Shown here in pieces: positions 44,519-54,296 of a stretch of DNA of 64,000 nt. This stretch comes from an uncultured Bacteroidota bacterium (GTDB taxonomy: Bacteria; Bacteroidota; Bacteroidia; Chitinophagales; Chitinophagaceae): positions 1-64,000 of the forward strand of contig CAIRYK010000015.1 of assembly GCA_903882805.1 (NCBI GenBank). The letters are read 5' to 3'. A program made the position numbers and the translations under genes. The notes under the pieces are model-generated. The model was not told the origin of the DNA, did not search any database, and saw nothing but the letters and a program-made list of their open reading frames with translations. Position 1 is the stretch's first letter. The number at the start of each line of letters is the position of its first letter.

Positions 44519-47500
44519 TCATTGTCCTACCTCAAGCACAATTTTCTCTGTGCATTTTCCGTGCGATGTAATGGCAGTGAAGAAATAAACGCCCGCCGGC
44601 GCCACCAGTTGCACTTGTAGCGGCACATTGGTAGTATGGGTATATTTCTCCAGCTTCTGCCCAATTATGTTGGTTACAATAATCTTCACATCCTCCTGGT
44701 AAGGCGAATAAATATTCACATTTACTCTGCCCGCTCTTGCAGGGTTAGGGTAAATCGCTATTTCGCCAATACCTGAGCAACCCACCGTGGGTGGATTAGT
44801 AACAGGCGGCGGTGGTGGCGGCGGCGGCGGTGTAGCTGTGTCGCAAGCTGCGGCTGTCTTCACCAATAAAGGCAAATATGCGACTGCAGATCCGCAACTA
44901 TTGGTAACAGTATAAAACACCGTATCAGCTCCCGATCCAAGCGCGATTACTTTTCCATCCGCAATGGTAATGATACCCGCAGCGGTTGCGCTCCATACCC
45001 CACCCGGCTGTGATGCCGTTAGCAACGACGATGTATCGCCCGGACATAAACTGTCGGCGCCGCTAATAGTTCCGGCTACCGGCAATGGTAATATCTCAAT
45101 GGCATGAGTTGCATTCGCAATGCCGCAAACATTGGTTACAGTATAAATAATAGTATCGCGCCCTGCGCTGAGACCCATAACACTACCTAAAAGCGATATA
45201 GACGCATTGGCATTGGTTACCGTCCAAACCCCGCCGGCAACCGTGGCAGTAGCTATAGTTGTTGCGCCAATACAAACTGTGGTATCGCAAATTACTGCCC
45301 CCGCATCGGGCAACGGATTGATGGTAATGACCTTACTTGCCGAGGCTATACCGCATGTATTGGCTACCGCATAAACAATAGTGTCGTTTCCTGGGGCTAC
45401 CCCTGTAACAACGCCGAGAGCAGAAATTGTAGCGCGAGCATTTGTAGCGCTCCATGTTCCGCCTGGTATAGTGTTGTTCAGCGATATTGTGGCGCCCTGG
45501 CACACCTCGTTGGGGCCAGTAATAGCGCTTGCATTGGGTAGCGCGCCTACTGTAATTGTCTTGGTAGCCGTAGCAGTTCCGCAGCCATTTATCACCAGAT
45601 AAATAATTGTATCCACGCCTACCGACGCACCAGTTACGACACCGCCGCCTGAGATGGAGGCACGGGCATTGGTAACGCCCCATGCGCCGCCAGCGCCTGT
45701 AGTAGTCATAGCTACCGTTTGCCCCACACAAACCTGCGAAGGCCCGGTAATAACCCCTGCAAATGGCAAAGGATTGACTGTTAACGACCGCACCACGCTA
45801 TTTGTGCCGCATAGGTTGCTAAAGGTATAAGTAATAAGTGTGCTACCTGCCGAAACGCCATTTACCACACCAGTAGTAGAACCTATAGTAGCAATCGCCG
45901 GTGTGCTACTGGTCCATACACCGCCGCGCAACGTGTCTGCGAGCGTAATAGTTGCCCCTACGCACAAAGCGCTATCGCCAACAATAGCCGTAGGCAATGG
46001 ATTGACCGCAATTGTTTTTGTTCGGTAGCAGCCCGATGGAACAGTATAAGTAATTATTGCCGTACCTGTTGCCACCCCGCTTACCAGCCCCCATGTGGCA
46101 TCTATGGTAGCTGCGCCCGCTATTGTCCATGATCCACCAATTGTCGAAGACGAGTAGGGCACGCTACCGCCAATACAAATGTAGTTGGGACCTGTAATGG
46201 CAGCCGGTAATGGCAATACGCTTATTGTTTTAGACACAAGACATCCGGTAGGCATTGTGTAAGTTACTGTTCCTGTTCCCGGAGCAAAGCCGGTTACTAC
46301 GCCATCAGGCGACACAGATACATATACGCTCGACCATCGGCCAACTGGGGTATCAATACTATACAGGCGCACCGATGGCCCTCCGGCGCAAACAATACTA
46401 TCGCCTGTTATTGCACCCGGTAATGGATTGACCTCGAATGTAACCATGGCCGGACATCCACCTCGAGTATAGCTAATTACAGTAAGCCCTGTGGTATTGC
46501 CCGTTACAACGCCAGTGGTAAGCCCGACAGATGCAATACCGGGATCGGAGCTGCTCCATGTGCCGCCTGGAGCAGAGTTACGCAACACCGTCGTTAGTCC
46601 GATGCAAACACGCGGCGCGCCTGTAATAGACGGTGGTACAGGATTAACCGTTACCGTAGCCATTACCCTGCAGCCCGTAGGCATTGCATAGGTGATGATT
46701 GCTGTACCGAGCGCCACACCTGTAACTACTCCTGTTGTTATTACCACACTGGCCACTGCCGGCCTGCTGCTTGTCCATGTTCCGCCGGCAAGTGTATTGC
46801 CCAACGTAGTAGTCAGTCCGAAACAGGCTGCCAGATTACCGGTGATGGCTGCCGGCTGAGGATTAACGGTATAGGTAGCCGTAATAGCGCACCCCGTATG
46901 AATGTAACTTAGGGTAGCCGTACCTGCGGCAATAGCAGAAACGATACCTGTACTCCAGTCGGCGTACGCAATGGCGGGGTTGCCGCTTAGCCATGTGCCG
47001 CCCGGCAGCGAGTTATAGAGCGTTGTGGCTGCGCCTTCGCAAGCCTGCATTACGCCTGTAATGGCCGGGGGTATTCGCACTACGGTCACATCCATTGTAG
47101 TAATGCACCCTGTTGGTAATGTGTAAGTTATGGTTGCGCTGCCAGCAAGTATACCGCTCACTATTCCGCTTGTAGGGTCTATCGTGGCATAGGTAGTTGC
47201 GCTGCTGCTCCAGACGCCCCCAGGTGTAATATCAGTAAGCGCTATTGTGCTGCCTACGCACACCTGCGTGGGCCCGGCTATAGGCGCCGGTAGCGGTTGT
47301 ACTGTAGCCGTAGTATAAGCCGGGCAACCGGCGCGGGTATATGTAATAACTACTGTACCAGCAGCTATGCCGCTGACGATACCGGTAGATATGCCAATAG
47401 TAGCAATTGCCGGATCGCTACTCTCCCATGTTCCTCCGCCCGACATGGTGGATAGCGTTGTGGTCAACCCCTGACACACTGCCGCTACGCCCGTTATCGG

Positions 47501-50500
47501 TAGCGGCACATCCATTACTTCTATAGTAGTAGTTGCGTAGCACCCGGTAGGTAGCGTGTAGCTTATTATGGCTGTACCTGCAATGACGCCGGTAACAAAA
47601 CCAGTAGCCGGATGTATGGTTGCAATTGCAGGGCTGCCGCTGGTCCAGGAGCCGCCCGATGGGCCAGACAAAGTTGTTGTATACCCTACACAAATCCGAC
47701 TAATACCTGCAATAGGCGCAGGCACAGGATTTACGGTAACGGTGGTAAAAGCGCTGCAGCCTGTTGGTAGTAAGTAAGTAATAATAGCTGTGCCAAATGC
47801 AACGCCCGACACAACGCCCGTAGTGCCGCCAACAGTGGCGACTGCGGTATTGCTACTTGTAAACGAACCGCCCGGCACAATATCTGCCAAGGCAGTAGTA
47901 GCGCCCTCGCACACTACTGTGATGCCGGTTATGGGCGCAATAGGGTTGATGGTAACCGTTTTTAAAGCCAGACAACCGGGGGGCAACGAATAGGTAATTA
48001 CGGCTGTGCCGGCTGTAACGCCCGCTACAACGCCCGAGGTTATGCCCACAGGAGCTACCGCCGTATTACTACTGCTCCACGTACCGCCGGGCGTCAAATC
48101 GCTCAGAGGCAACAACTGCCCCATACATATTGCAGAGGAGCCAGAAAGGGCTAATGGTATTGGACTGACAGTAATGGATGTAGATACCATACAGCCGGTG
48201 CCTAATGAATAGGTAATAAGCGCTGTTCCCGCCGTTACGCCATATACTAAACCTGTTAATGACCCAACTGTAGCCACAGCAGTATTGCTGCTGGTCCACA
48301 ATCCTCCACCGGGATCAGTGAGCAATGTAGTCGAACCCACGCATACATAAGGCAAACCGCTAATAGGCGGCGGCACGGAATTTACTGACACAGATGTAGT
48401 AGCTATACATCCCGACGATGTAGTATAGGTAACCATTGCCGTTCCCGGACTAATACCGGTAACAATGCCCGACACCGAACCTATAGTGGCGATGCCCGCA
48501 AAGCCGGGCGCGCTCCAACGGCCGCCGGGTGTGGCGTTGAACAATGATGTGGTATAGCCTGTGCACATAGCAGTAACGCCCGTAATTGGCGAAACCGGGT
48601 TGACTGTAACTGTTCTCGTTGCCGTATTCGAACAGCCTCGCGCATTGGTGACCGTAAGCGTAACAGTATTTACCCCGGCCAGCGTATAAGTATACGAAGG
48701 AGCGGAAAGTGTGCTCGTGGCGCCGCTTGCAAACGTCCATAACCAACCTGTAACCGGCGAAGATAAACTCGACGAAGTATCTCGGCAGCTAATAGCGTTG
48801 TTTTGACAAACCGGCGATGGAGTAACCACAAAACCAGCTCTCACTGTATCTACCTTTATAGTATCCAGTCCGAGGCTATAACTTGTGCAACCGCTGGTAT
48901 CTGTAAGTATTAGCTTAGGCAGGTACGAACCCGACCGCATGTAGCGATGGGTGATCGTATCGAGCATACTGGATGTAGAGGTAATACCATCGCTAAAATC
49001 CCACACGATACTCGTAACATGGCTAAGGAACGCGCTAAAATGCACCGACAGCGGCGAACAGCCCCCGGTTGGCGTGTAGGTAAATGCGCCAGTATACCCA
49101 AAAATACTCGCGCGACGATATGCTGTGTCTTTGCAACCAAAAGTATTAGTGGCAACCAGGCGAATATTGTACAATGATGGACTTAAATAACTTGCACTTG
49201 GATTGGGAGCAATTGAAAACGTGCCATCTCCAAAAGCCCATAAATAAGAAATCGCGCCTACTGAAGCATTGGTAAACGTAATATTCAGCGGCGGACATAC
49301 TGCAAATGAATCACTCATTGTAAAGCCGGCTGTAGGCAGAGGGTTCACCACCATTGTCCGGCGCGATGTGTCCGATACGCAGCCCATGGCGTCAGTAACC
49401 ACCATTTTCAAATTATACGTACCTGCCGCAGCATATGCATGGTCGGGCGATAAATCGGTGGAGGTAAAGCCATCGCCGAACGACCAATAGGCGCTAACGG
49501 CAGTTGGCGAAGTATTGGTAAAATGGGTACTGGCTCGCGCACATACACTGGTTCCAGTAACCGTAAAAGATACTACTGGCTTAAAAACAGAAATGAGCGA
49601 AGTTCGGTTCAGGGTATCGCGACAGCCATAGTCATTAGTGATAATCTCACGAACTGTAAATGTGCCTGCTCCTGTGTAAGTGTGCGTGTTTGTGGGCACG
49701 CCGAACGTTGCAGTATCTCCGTTGCCAAAATTCCAAAAAAACCGGGTAAGCGTTGGTCCAGGCACATCGGTCGAGATGTCGGTAAACACAGCATTCAAGG
49801 GTGCGCAGCCTGTAGCTGGCGACACCGTGAAGTTGGCGATTGGTTTGGATACTATTATAGAATTACTATTGGAGGTATCAAAACAACCATGACTATCCGT
49901 TATGATCAATTGTACAAAATGCGTGCCCCTAACGCGATAGTTAAAGATAAATCTGTTGTTTAAACTATCGCGCAAAACACCATCAACATACCATTTATAC
50001 CTTATTGCCGACAACCCGGTAACGACAGAATAAAAAGTATCGAGCTGATCGCGGCATATCGTTGAGTCGCGCGTGTAGATACGCACGGTGGGCCGCGCAA
50101 GGCTTACCAACGATGTGGTAGTATCGCGACAACCGCTTCGGGTGTTATAGGTTGCCAATTTTACATTATAATTGGATAACGTGGGGAAGTAATGCGTGGG
50201 ATTAGCCACTGTTGAGGAATCTCCATCACCGAATATCCACACATGCCTGTCATCGCCCAACGACAGATTAGTAAAAACAACTCCATTAGAGGGGATGCAT
50301 GTGTAGTTGAGGTGCATTACCGCATTCGGAGAATCTACGACAAGCGGTAAACTGAAAGCAGCGCTCGGACAATCGAAGTGCGAAATAGTTAGCGAGGGGT
50401 TGAACAATCCGGGCGTAGCGTAAACGTGGCCTGGACTAGGCAATGTAGAAGAATAGGTATCGCCAAAATCCCAATATACATCTTCGTAAACACCAGAGGA

Positions 50501-52192
50501 ACTATTAATAAACGTCACCATCCTGTCAGCACAAATACGGGAAGGACTCATAGTAAAAGATGCAGTTGGGGGGCTACCTACCTTAATCACAACATTTTCT
50601 GTGCCACTACAGCCGTTGGCTGTTGTAATTCTACAAGATGCAAGGTAAACACCCTCGGCGGTATAAGTATGCGACGGGCTTGGTAATGTGCTCGTTGGCG
50701 AGCCATCTCCAAAATTCCAGAGATAAGATGTGGCCGCATATGGATAAGTAAAGGACAAATAATTGATGGGAAAGAAAAATACATAGTGGCCATTAATAGC
50801 ATCATAAACGTTTGTAGAAGACAAGGAAACTGAAAACGTTGTAGTGAGCGGCACACAACCCGACCGAGCTGTAGCAGTAGGAGTAATGGTTAAATTGGGA
50901 ATGGTATCTACTTTGTGAATTGTATCCTTGCAACCTGCAGGATTGGTTACTATCATATCCACATAGTCTACCACCTGTCTGGGCCATAAATGTGTAGCAG
51001 TAAATCCGGAGCCGACAGCGGTGTCGCCAAAACGCCAGGCCACTGTACTGCCCGAGGGAACTGAAGAAGTGTAGGTTAATGTAATAGGCGGAGGACACGG
51101 ATTGGCTGGTGAAATAGTAAATGTACCGCCAGAGCGTCCATCGGTTATAACAATAGATCTAATTACAGTATCGTAGCAAGAACCATCGTAAACGACTAAT
51201 CGCACATTATAGGTTCCTGTTGCGGCATAAGTATGAAATGGCGTCTCCAAAGAAGACGTTCCTCCATCGCCAAAATTCCATGCGCTGGAAATATGCGTAG
51301 TGCTGGTATTGCCAAACGCAACAGGAATAAATACACAGGCTGTAGAGGGGAATACACTGACAGCGCACAATCCATTTACGTTAATATAGCCTGGCCGAAC
51401 CATACTATCTTTGCAACCATTGACATCGGTAACTACCAGAGAAGCATTGTAAGACCCCGATGCTGTATAAGTATGTGTCGGCGCCAGAGCGGTGGAAATA
51501 AGCCCATCGCCAAACCGCCACAAATAATTTAGCGGGCCCGACCCGGAACTGGTGTTGGTAAAGACAGCAGTTGCCGGAGCCCGGCAAAAAAACGTTTGCG
51601 AGGCGCTAAAGCCGGAAGTGGGCGGAGTGAACACATGTATGTAAGAACTGCGCCCTAACGAGCTCATACACCCTTTACTGTTTGTTGCAAAAAGAGTAAC
51701 ATTATAGTCGCCTGGCGAAACATAATTGTAAACCGGCGAAGCGGCGGTACTCGAGCCTCCGTCTCCAAAGTTCCAGTTATAAGTCAATCCTCCCCAAGCG
51801 CCGGGAACAGTAGTACTTGTATAGGTTAAGTTTGCACCGGGACACACGTTGGTAGGGCTTGCGCTAAATGCTACTGTGGGCGCAGCATAGGTAGTAATTA
51901 CCATAGACGCAACGCTGGTCAAAACGCCATTGGTGGCCGTAAGCGTAACAGTATAAGAACGAACAGAGATATAGCTGCCAGATGCATCTGTTAGCGTAGT
52001 GGGCGGAGAACCGTTGCCCAAATCCCAAGAATAACTGGTGGCGCCAGTAGATGTATTTGTAAAACGAACGATAAGGGGGGAACATCCTGCAGTATCGCTG
52101 GCAGTAAAACTTGCAGTTACCTGTGCATTTGATGTAAAAAAGGACAGGCAGAGAGATAGGATAAATAAGCTCTTTAAGAATTTAATAGGCAT
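44519..52192 (-). CDS. Giant T9SS-secreted adhesin-like protein with PKD and Big_2-type repeats
   Basis: The 2557-residue protein has a signal peptide ending FFTSNAQ, then about fourteen PKD-type domains, most carrying a WxFGDG strand motif and paired Cys (about residues 25-1320). Seventeen Big_2-like units of about 70 residues follow (about 1330-2430) with the pattern C-x-G, GG-x-W, A-x-A-T-x-x, G-V-V-x-G, G-T-A-x-I-T-Y and TGC. A nine-proline linker and a C-terminal T9SS sorting domain (IAIYPNPARAGRVNV to the end) complete it. There are no catalytic motifs. Such architectures serve as surface adhesins, gliding adhesins or structural fibres, but which applies is not visible. It is a single gene on the minus strand with no partner genes next to it. 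Confidence 0.9.
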   Translation of the reverse strand: MPIKFLKSLFILSLCLSFFTSNAQVTASFTASDTAGCSPLIVRFTNTSTGATSYSWDLGNGSPPTTLTDASGSYISVRSYTVTLTATNGVLTSVASMVITTYAAPTVAFSASPTNVCPGANLTYTSTTVPGAWGGLTYNWNFGDGGSSTAASPVYNYVSPGDYNVTLFATNSKGCMSSLGRSSYIHVFTPPTSGFSASQTFFCRAPATAVFTNTSSGSGPLNYLWRFGDGLISTALAPTHTYTASGSYNASLVVTDVNGCKDSMVRPGYINVNGLCAVSVFPSTACVFIPVAFGNTSTTHISSAWNFGDGGTSSLETPFHTYAATGTYNVRLVVYDGSCYDTVIRSIVITDGRSGGTFTISPANPCPPPITLTYTSSVPSGSTVAWRFGDTAVGSGFTATHLWPRQVVDYVDMIVTNPAGCKDTIHKVDTIPNLTITPTATARSGCVPLTTTFSVSLSSTNVYDAINGHYVFFFPINYLSFTYPYAATSYLWNFGDGSPTSTLPSPSHTYTAEGVYLASCRITTANGCSGTENVVIKVGSPPTASFTMSPSRICADRMVTFINSSSGVYEDVYWDFGDTYSSTLPSPGHVYATPGLFNPSLTISHFDCPSAAFSLPLVVDSPNAVMHLNYTCIPSNGVVFTNLSLGDDRHVWIFGDGDSSTVANPTHYFPTLSNYNVKLATYNTRSGCRDTTTSLVSLARPTVRIYTRDSTICRDQLDTFYSVVTGLSAIRYKWYVDGVLRDSLNNRFIFNYRVRGTHFVQLIITDSHGCFDTSNSNSIIVSKPIANFTVSPATGCAPLNAVFTDISTDVPGPTLTRFFWNFGNGDTATFGVPTNTHTYTGAGTFTVREIITNDYGCRDTLNRTSLISVFKPVVSFTVTGTSVCARASTHFTNTSPTAVSAYWSFGDGFTSTDLSPDHAYAAAGTYNLKMVVTDAMGCVSDTSRRTMVVNPLPTAGFTMSDSFAVCPPLNITFTNASVGAISYLWAFGDGTFSIAPNPSASYLSPSLYNIRLVATNTFGCKDTAYRRASIFGYTGAFTYTPTGGCSPLSVHFSAFLSHVTSIVWDFSDGITSTSSMLDTITHRYMRSGSYLPKLILTDTSGCTSYSLGLDTIKVDTVRAGFVVTPSPVCQNNAISCRDTSSSLSSPVTGWLWTFASGATSTLSAPSYTYTLAGVNTVTLTVTNARGCSNTATRTVTVNPVSPITGVTAMCTGYTTSLFNATPGGRWSAPGFAGIATIGSVSGIVTGISPGTAMVTYTTSSGCIATTSVSVNSVPPPISGLPYVCVGSTTLLTDPGGGLWTSSNTAVATVGSLTGLVYGVTAGTALITYSLGTGCMVSTSITVSPIPLALSGSSAICMGQLLPLSDLTPGGTWSSSNTAVAPVGITSGVVAGVTAGTAVITYSLPPGCLALKTVTINPIAPITGITVVCEGATTALADIVPGGSFTSSNTAVATVGGTTGVVSGVAFGTAIITYLLPTGCSAFTTVTVNPVPAPIAGISRICVGYTTTLSGPSGGSWTSGSPAIATIHPATGFVTGVIAGTAIISYTLPTGCYATTTIEVMDVPLPITGVAAVCQGLTTTLSTMSGGGTWESSDPAIATIGISTGIVSGIAAGTVVITYTRAGCPAYTTATVQPLPAPIAGPTQVCVGSTIALTDITPGGVWSSSATTYATIDPTSGIVSGILAGSATITYTLPTGCITTMDVTVVRIPPAITGVMQACEGAATTLYNSLPGGTWLSGNPAIAYADWSTGIVSAIAAGTATLSYIHTGCAITATYTVNPQPAAITGNLAACFGLTTTLGNTLAGGTWTSSRPAVASVVITTGVVTGVALGTAIITYAMPTGCRVMATVTVNPVPPSITGAPRVCIGLTTVLRNSAPGGTWSSSDPGIASVGLTTGVVTGNTTGLTVISYTRGGCPAMVTFEVNPLPGAITGDSIVCAGGPSVRLYSIDTPVGRWSSVYVSVSPDGVVTGFAPGTGTVTYTMPTGCLVSKTISVLPLPAAITGPNYICIGGSVPYSSSTIGGSWTIAGAATIDATWGLVSGVATGTAIITYTVPSGCYRTKTIAVNPLPTAIVGDSALCVGATITLADTLRGGVWTSSTPAIATIGSTTGVVNGVSAGSTLITYTFSNLCGTNSVVRSLTVNPLPFAGVITGPSQVCVGQTVAMTTTGAGGAWGVTNARASISGGGVVTGASVGVDTIIYLVINGCGTATATKTITVGALPNASAITGPNEVCQGATISLNNTIPGGTWSATNARATISALGVVTGVAPGNDTIVYAVANTCGIASASKVITINPLPDAGAVICDTTVCIGATTIATATVAGGVWTVTNANASISLLGSVMGLSAGRDTIIYTVTNVCGIANATHAIEILPLPVAGTISGADSLCPGDTSSLLTASQPGGVWSATAAGIITIADGKVIALGSGADTVFYTVTNSCGSAVAYLPLLVKTAAACDTATPPPPPPPPPVTNPPTVGCSGIGEIAIYPNPARAGRVNVNIYSPYQEDVKIIVTNIIGQKLEKYTHTTNVPLQVQLVAPAGVYFFTAITSHGKCTEKIVLEVGQ
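44805..44831 (-). repeat. Nine-proline codon tract
   Basis: GGC/GGT triplets in a row encode nine prolines between the last Big_2 unit and the sorting domain. It is a short microsatellite-like tract and a likely EF-P-dependent stall site. Confidence 0.8.
44880..48590 (-). repeat. Seventeen tandem Big_2-like coding repeats
   Basis: Each unit spans about 205-225 bp and shares the block encoding GG-x-W followed by GVVxGVxxGTAxITY. Units are divergent but regular, so the stretch is a long imperfect coding repeat. Boundaries are approximate. Confidence 0.8.
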
Positions 52193-52726
52193 AGGATAAA
52201 AGAACTCAGGTAATCACTGTTATGGTTTCGAGAATGAGAACAATGGCCTCTGAATGTTTTTAATAGTTAGTTTAATAGAAAGTTAATAGATCAACGCCTA
52301 GATTAAAACGCGCAATTAATGAAAAGCCAACAATGCTGTCGGCTACTTTCAATAAGGGGCAATTTTGTAACTCAATGTACAAAATCATGTTAAATCTACG
52401 AAAAATAATTGTAAAGAAAACAACATCCGATGAAACCGGAAACAATAACTACAGACAGGAATGAATAATAACTCAACCAAATTGCATCATCGTATAGAGC
52501 ATGGCAAGGTAGCGTTACCGTAACAGGTAGGGCAAGCCTATTGAAAAACAACTTGTTGCAAAAAAAATCACCTACAAACAACAAACAGGTGCATGCGCAA
52601 TAGATTACTACTATGGACGATGATGCACATTAATCTAAAGAGAATGTTACCCTGTTTTTACAAAAGTGGAATGGATTAAGAACAAAGGCGCAATAGCAGA
52701 TTAAACATTTTAGCAATTCAGACCTA
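52193..52726. other. 534-bp gap upstream of the giant adhesin gene
   Basis: Besides the heptamer cluster at 52260-52289, I see no gene. A 62-codon minus-strand frame at 52396-52584 has no recognisable product. The gap is AT-rich (homopolymer A runs) and probably carries the control region of the gene at 44519-52192 and the 3-prime end of the OmpA gene. Confidence 0.5.
52260..52289. promoter_or_regulatory. Three phased TTAATAG direct repeats
   Basis: TTAATAG occurs at 52260-52266, 52272-52278 and 52283-52289, with starts 12 and 11 bp apart, close to one helical turn. The cluster is 68-97 bp upstream of the adhesin start codon, a position suited to a regulator that binds direct repeats. Confidence 0.45.
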
Positions 52727-53608
52727 CTAATTTTCGGTAATTCTGATTTCTACCCTACGGTTTTTGTCGGCATCTTCCTCTGTACGCTCAAACTGAATTA
52801 TGGGCTTACGCTTACCAAAGCCCACATATTTCAGGCGTTTACTGTCTATACCTTTTCTTACAAGAAAGTTATATATTTCTTTGGCTCTGTTTACAGACAA
52901 TGTAGCCTCGTAAGTGTCGATATCCAATGCATCCGGAGCATCAGATATGCAACATACATGCCCCTCTATGCTAATTTTCAGCTTCGGATTGTCGCGCAGC
53001 GCTACATATAGCTTCTCCAGCGTCTCTGCCGATTCGGGCTTTATCACATGCCTGTCGGGAGGAAAATATACATTTTTCAGCAAAAACAGCGAACCGGGCT
53101 TAAGTCGCTTCATGTCGTCAAAATTTCCCAATGCCACTTTTATCAGCGTATCCTTTCCAGGTCTGCCCCCCGGTTTTGTATTGTCTGTTACAGGTGGTTT
53201 TGCTCGCGTTCGGTTGTTGACTACAATATCCACTCTGCGGTCGGTAGGCGAACCGTCGCTCTTGGCAACGCCCCGAAGCTCTACTTCACCCTTACCCAAG
53301 CACATTTTAATATCATTTGCATTTATCCCATATTTCACCAGATAGTCGCGAACATTCTTAGCCCGCTGCATTGATAAATTCTTATTGAAACCCTCTGTGC
53401 CCAGATAATCTGCATAACCTACAATTACTACGTTGCTACCATTTATTATCTTGTCGTTATAAATAAGTAAATCTATCTTCTTTTCAGCCTTTGCGTTCAA
53501 CGACGGCACCCCAAGGTCGAAATACAACTTAAATGTATCTCTTACGCGCTGTGCAAATACAGGCGAGAGCACAAATAAGAAAATTAACGACAAAAGAGTT
53601 TTACGCAT
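52727..53608 (-). CDS. Protein with two tandem OmpA C-terminal (peptidoglycan-binding) domains
   Basis: The 293-residue exported protein has a signal peptide (MRKTLLSLIFLFVLSPVFAQ). Domain 1 (about 25-132) shows IVGYADYLGTEGFNKNLSMQRAKNVRDYL and DRRVDIVV. After a Pro/Gly linker, domain 2 (about 178-293) shows IEGHVCC, LSVNRAKEIYNFL and NRRVEIRI. Both keep the Asp/Arg pattern that binds diaminopimelate, so the protein could bridge two peptidoglycan stems. It has no beta-barrel and no lipobox, so it would be periplasmic, unlike classical OmpA. Confidence 0.85.
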   Translation of the reverse strand: MRKTLLSLIFLFVLSPVFAQRVRDTFKLYFDLGVPSLNAKAEKKIDLLIYNDKIINGSNVVIVGYADYLGTEGFNKNLSMQRAKNVRDYLVKYGINANDIKMCLGKGEVELRGVAKSDGSPTDRRVDIVVNNRTRAKPPVTDNTKPGGRPGKDTLIKVALGNFDDMKRLKPGSLFLLKNVYFPPDRHVIKPESAETLEKLYVALRDNPKLKISIEGHVCCISDAPDALDIDTYEATLSVNRAKEIYNFLVRKGIDSKRLKYVGFGKRKPIIQFERTEEDADKNRRVEIRITEN

Positions 53609-53716
53609 ATAAATCTGTAAAGATTGGAATTAGCCGATAGTGATACCAAGGGAGCTATTCAATCATTAAAAGTAAAAAAAATGTCGCAATTATTGTGCCT
53701 CTTTTAGGCTTAAAAC

Positions 53717-54139
53717 TCATAAGCCCATTACTTTCGCTTTTTGTCGCGTTATAAAATAACCCAAATATGCACAAGGAAAATAAACTAAAAAATTGATTAA
53801 CGAAAACCAAAGTGGGTGATGAACTGCAAGGAGGTTGAAAGCGCCGGCTAAAGTAAGCAGTACGCCTACTATTATTGAGGGCGTTTTCGTTGTGCGTCCC
53901 GAAACCAAGGCGCTAATGGCGCCGCCAGCTATGGAGCAAACCATGTAATTAAGAAGTAACAATACAAACGCCATTACCGGCAATGCGGCTATAGAAGCAG
54001 ATATTGCCTCCTTGTTGTGTATATCTACGCCAAGAGGCAATGGATACAATTTATGAATCCCTGTTTCACCCAATGTTATCAGCATCATGGCGCCCATAGC
54101 GCCTGCCACCACAGGCAGTACATTTTTAGCTACACTCAT
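53717..54139 (-). CDS. Small integral membrane protein
   Basis: The 140-residue protein has four hydrophobic helices (about 8-24, 49-75, 88-108 and 110-130) and few charges. A short loop includes HNKEAIS. No family is recognised with confidence. The gene is divergent from yhhQ with a gap of about 157 bp. Good codon texture and a clean ATG at 54139 support it as real. Function unknown. Confidence 0.65.
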   Translation of the reverse strand: MSVAKNVLPVVAGAMGAMMLITLGETGIHKLYPLPLGVDIHNKEAISASIAALPVMAFVLLLLNYMVCSIAGGAISALVSGRTTKTPSIIVGVLLTLAGAFNLLAVHHPLWFSLINFLVYFPCAYLGYFITRQKAKVMGL

Positions 54140-54296
54140 TATCTGTATTTTACTAAGTAAAGTTAGCTATTATACCCTAAAAACCGGATTGAAAACCCTT
54201 TTAATAAAACAGGCTTTAATTAGTTATACTGCCTTTCATAATTGTGATATTATGTTAGCATCAATTGGGGTATTATTGTACCGAAACAGTTTTTTT

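Noticed and set aside
52396-52584. 62-codon minus-strand frame upstream of the giant adhesin gene
   Set aside because: No family feature or promoter; it is best explained as chance.
54087-54296. Extended N-terminus of the YhhQ gene
   Set aside because: It overlaps the divergent membrane-protein gene and lacks similarity to the transporter family.
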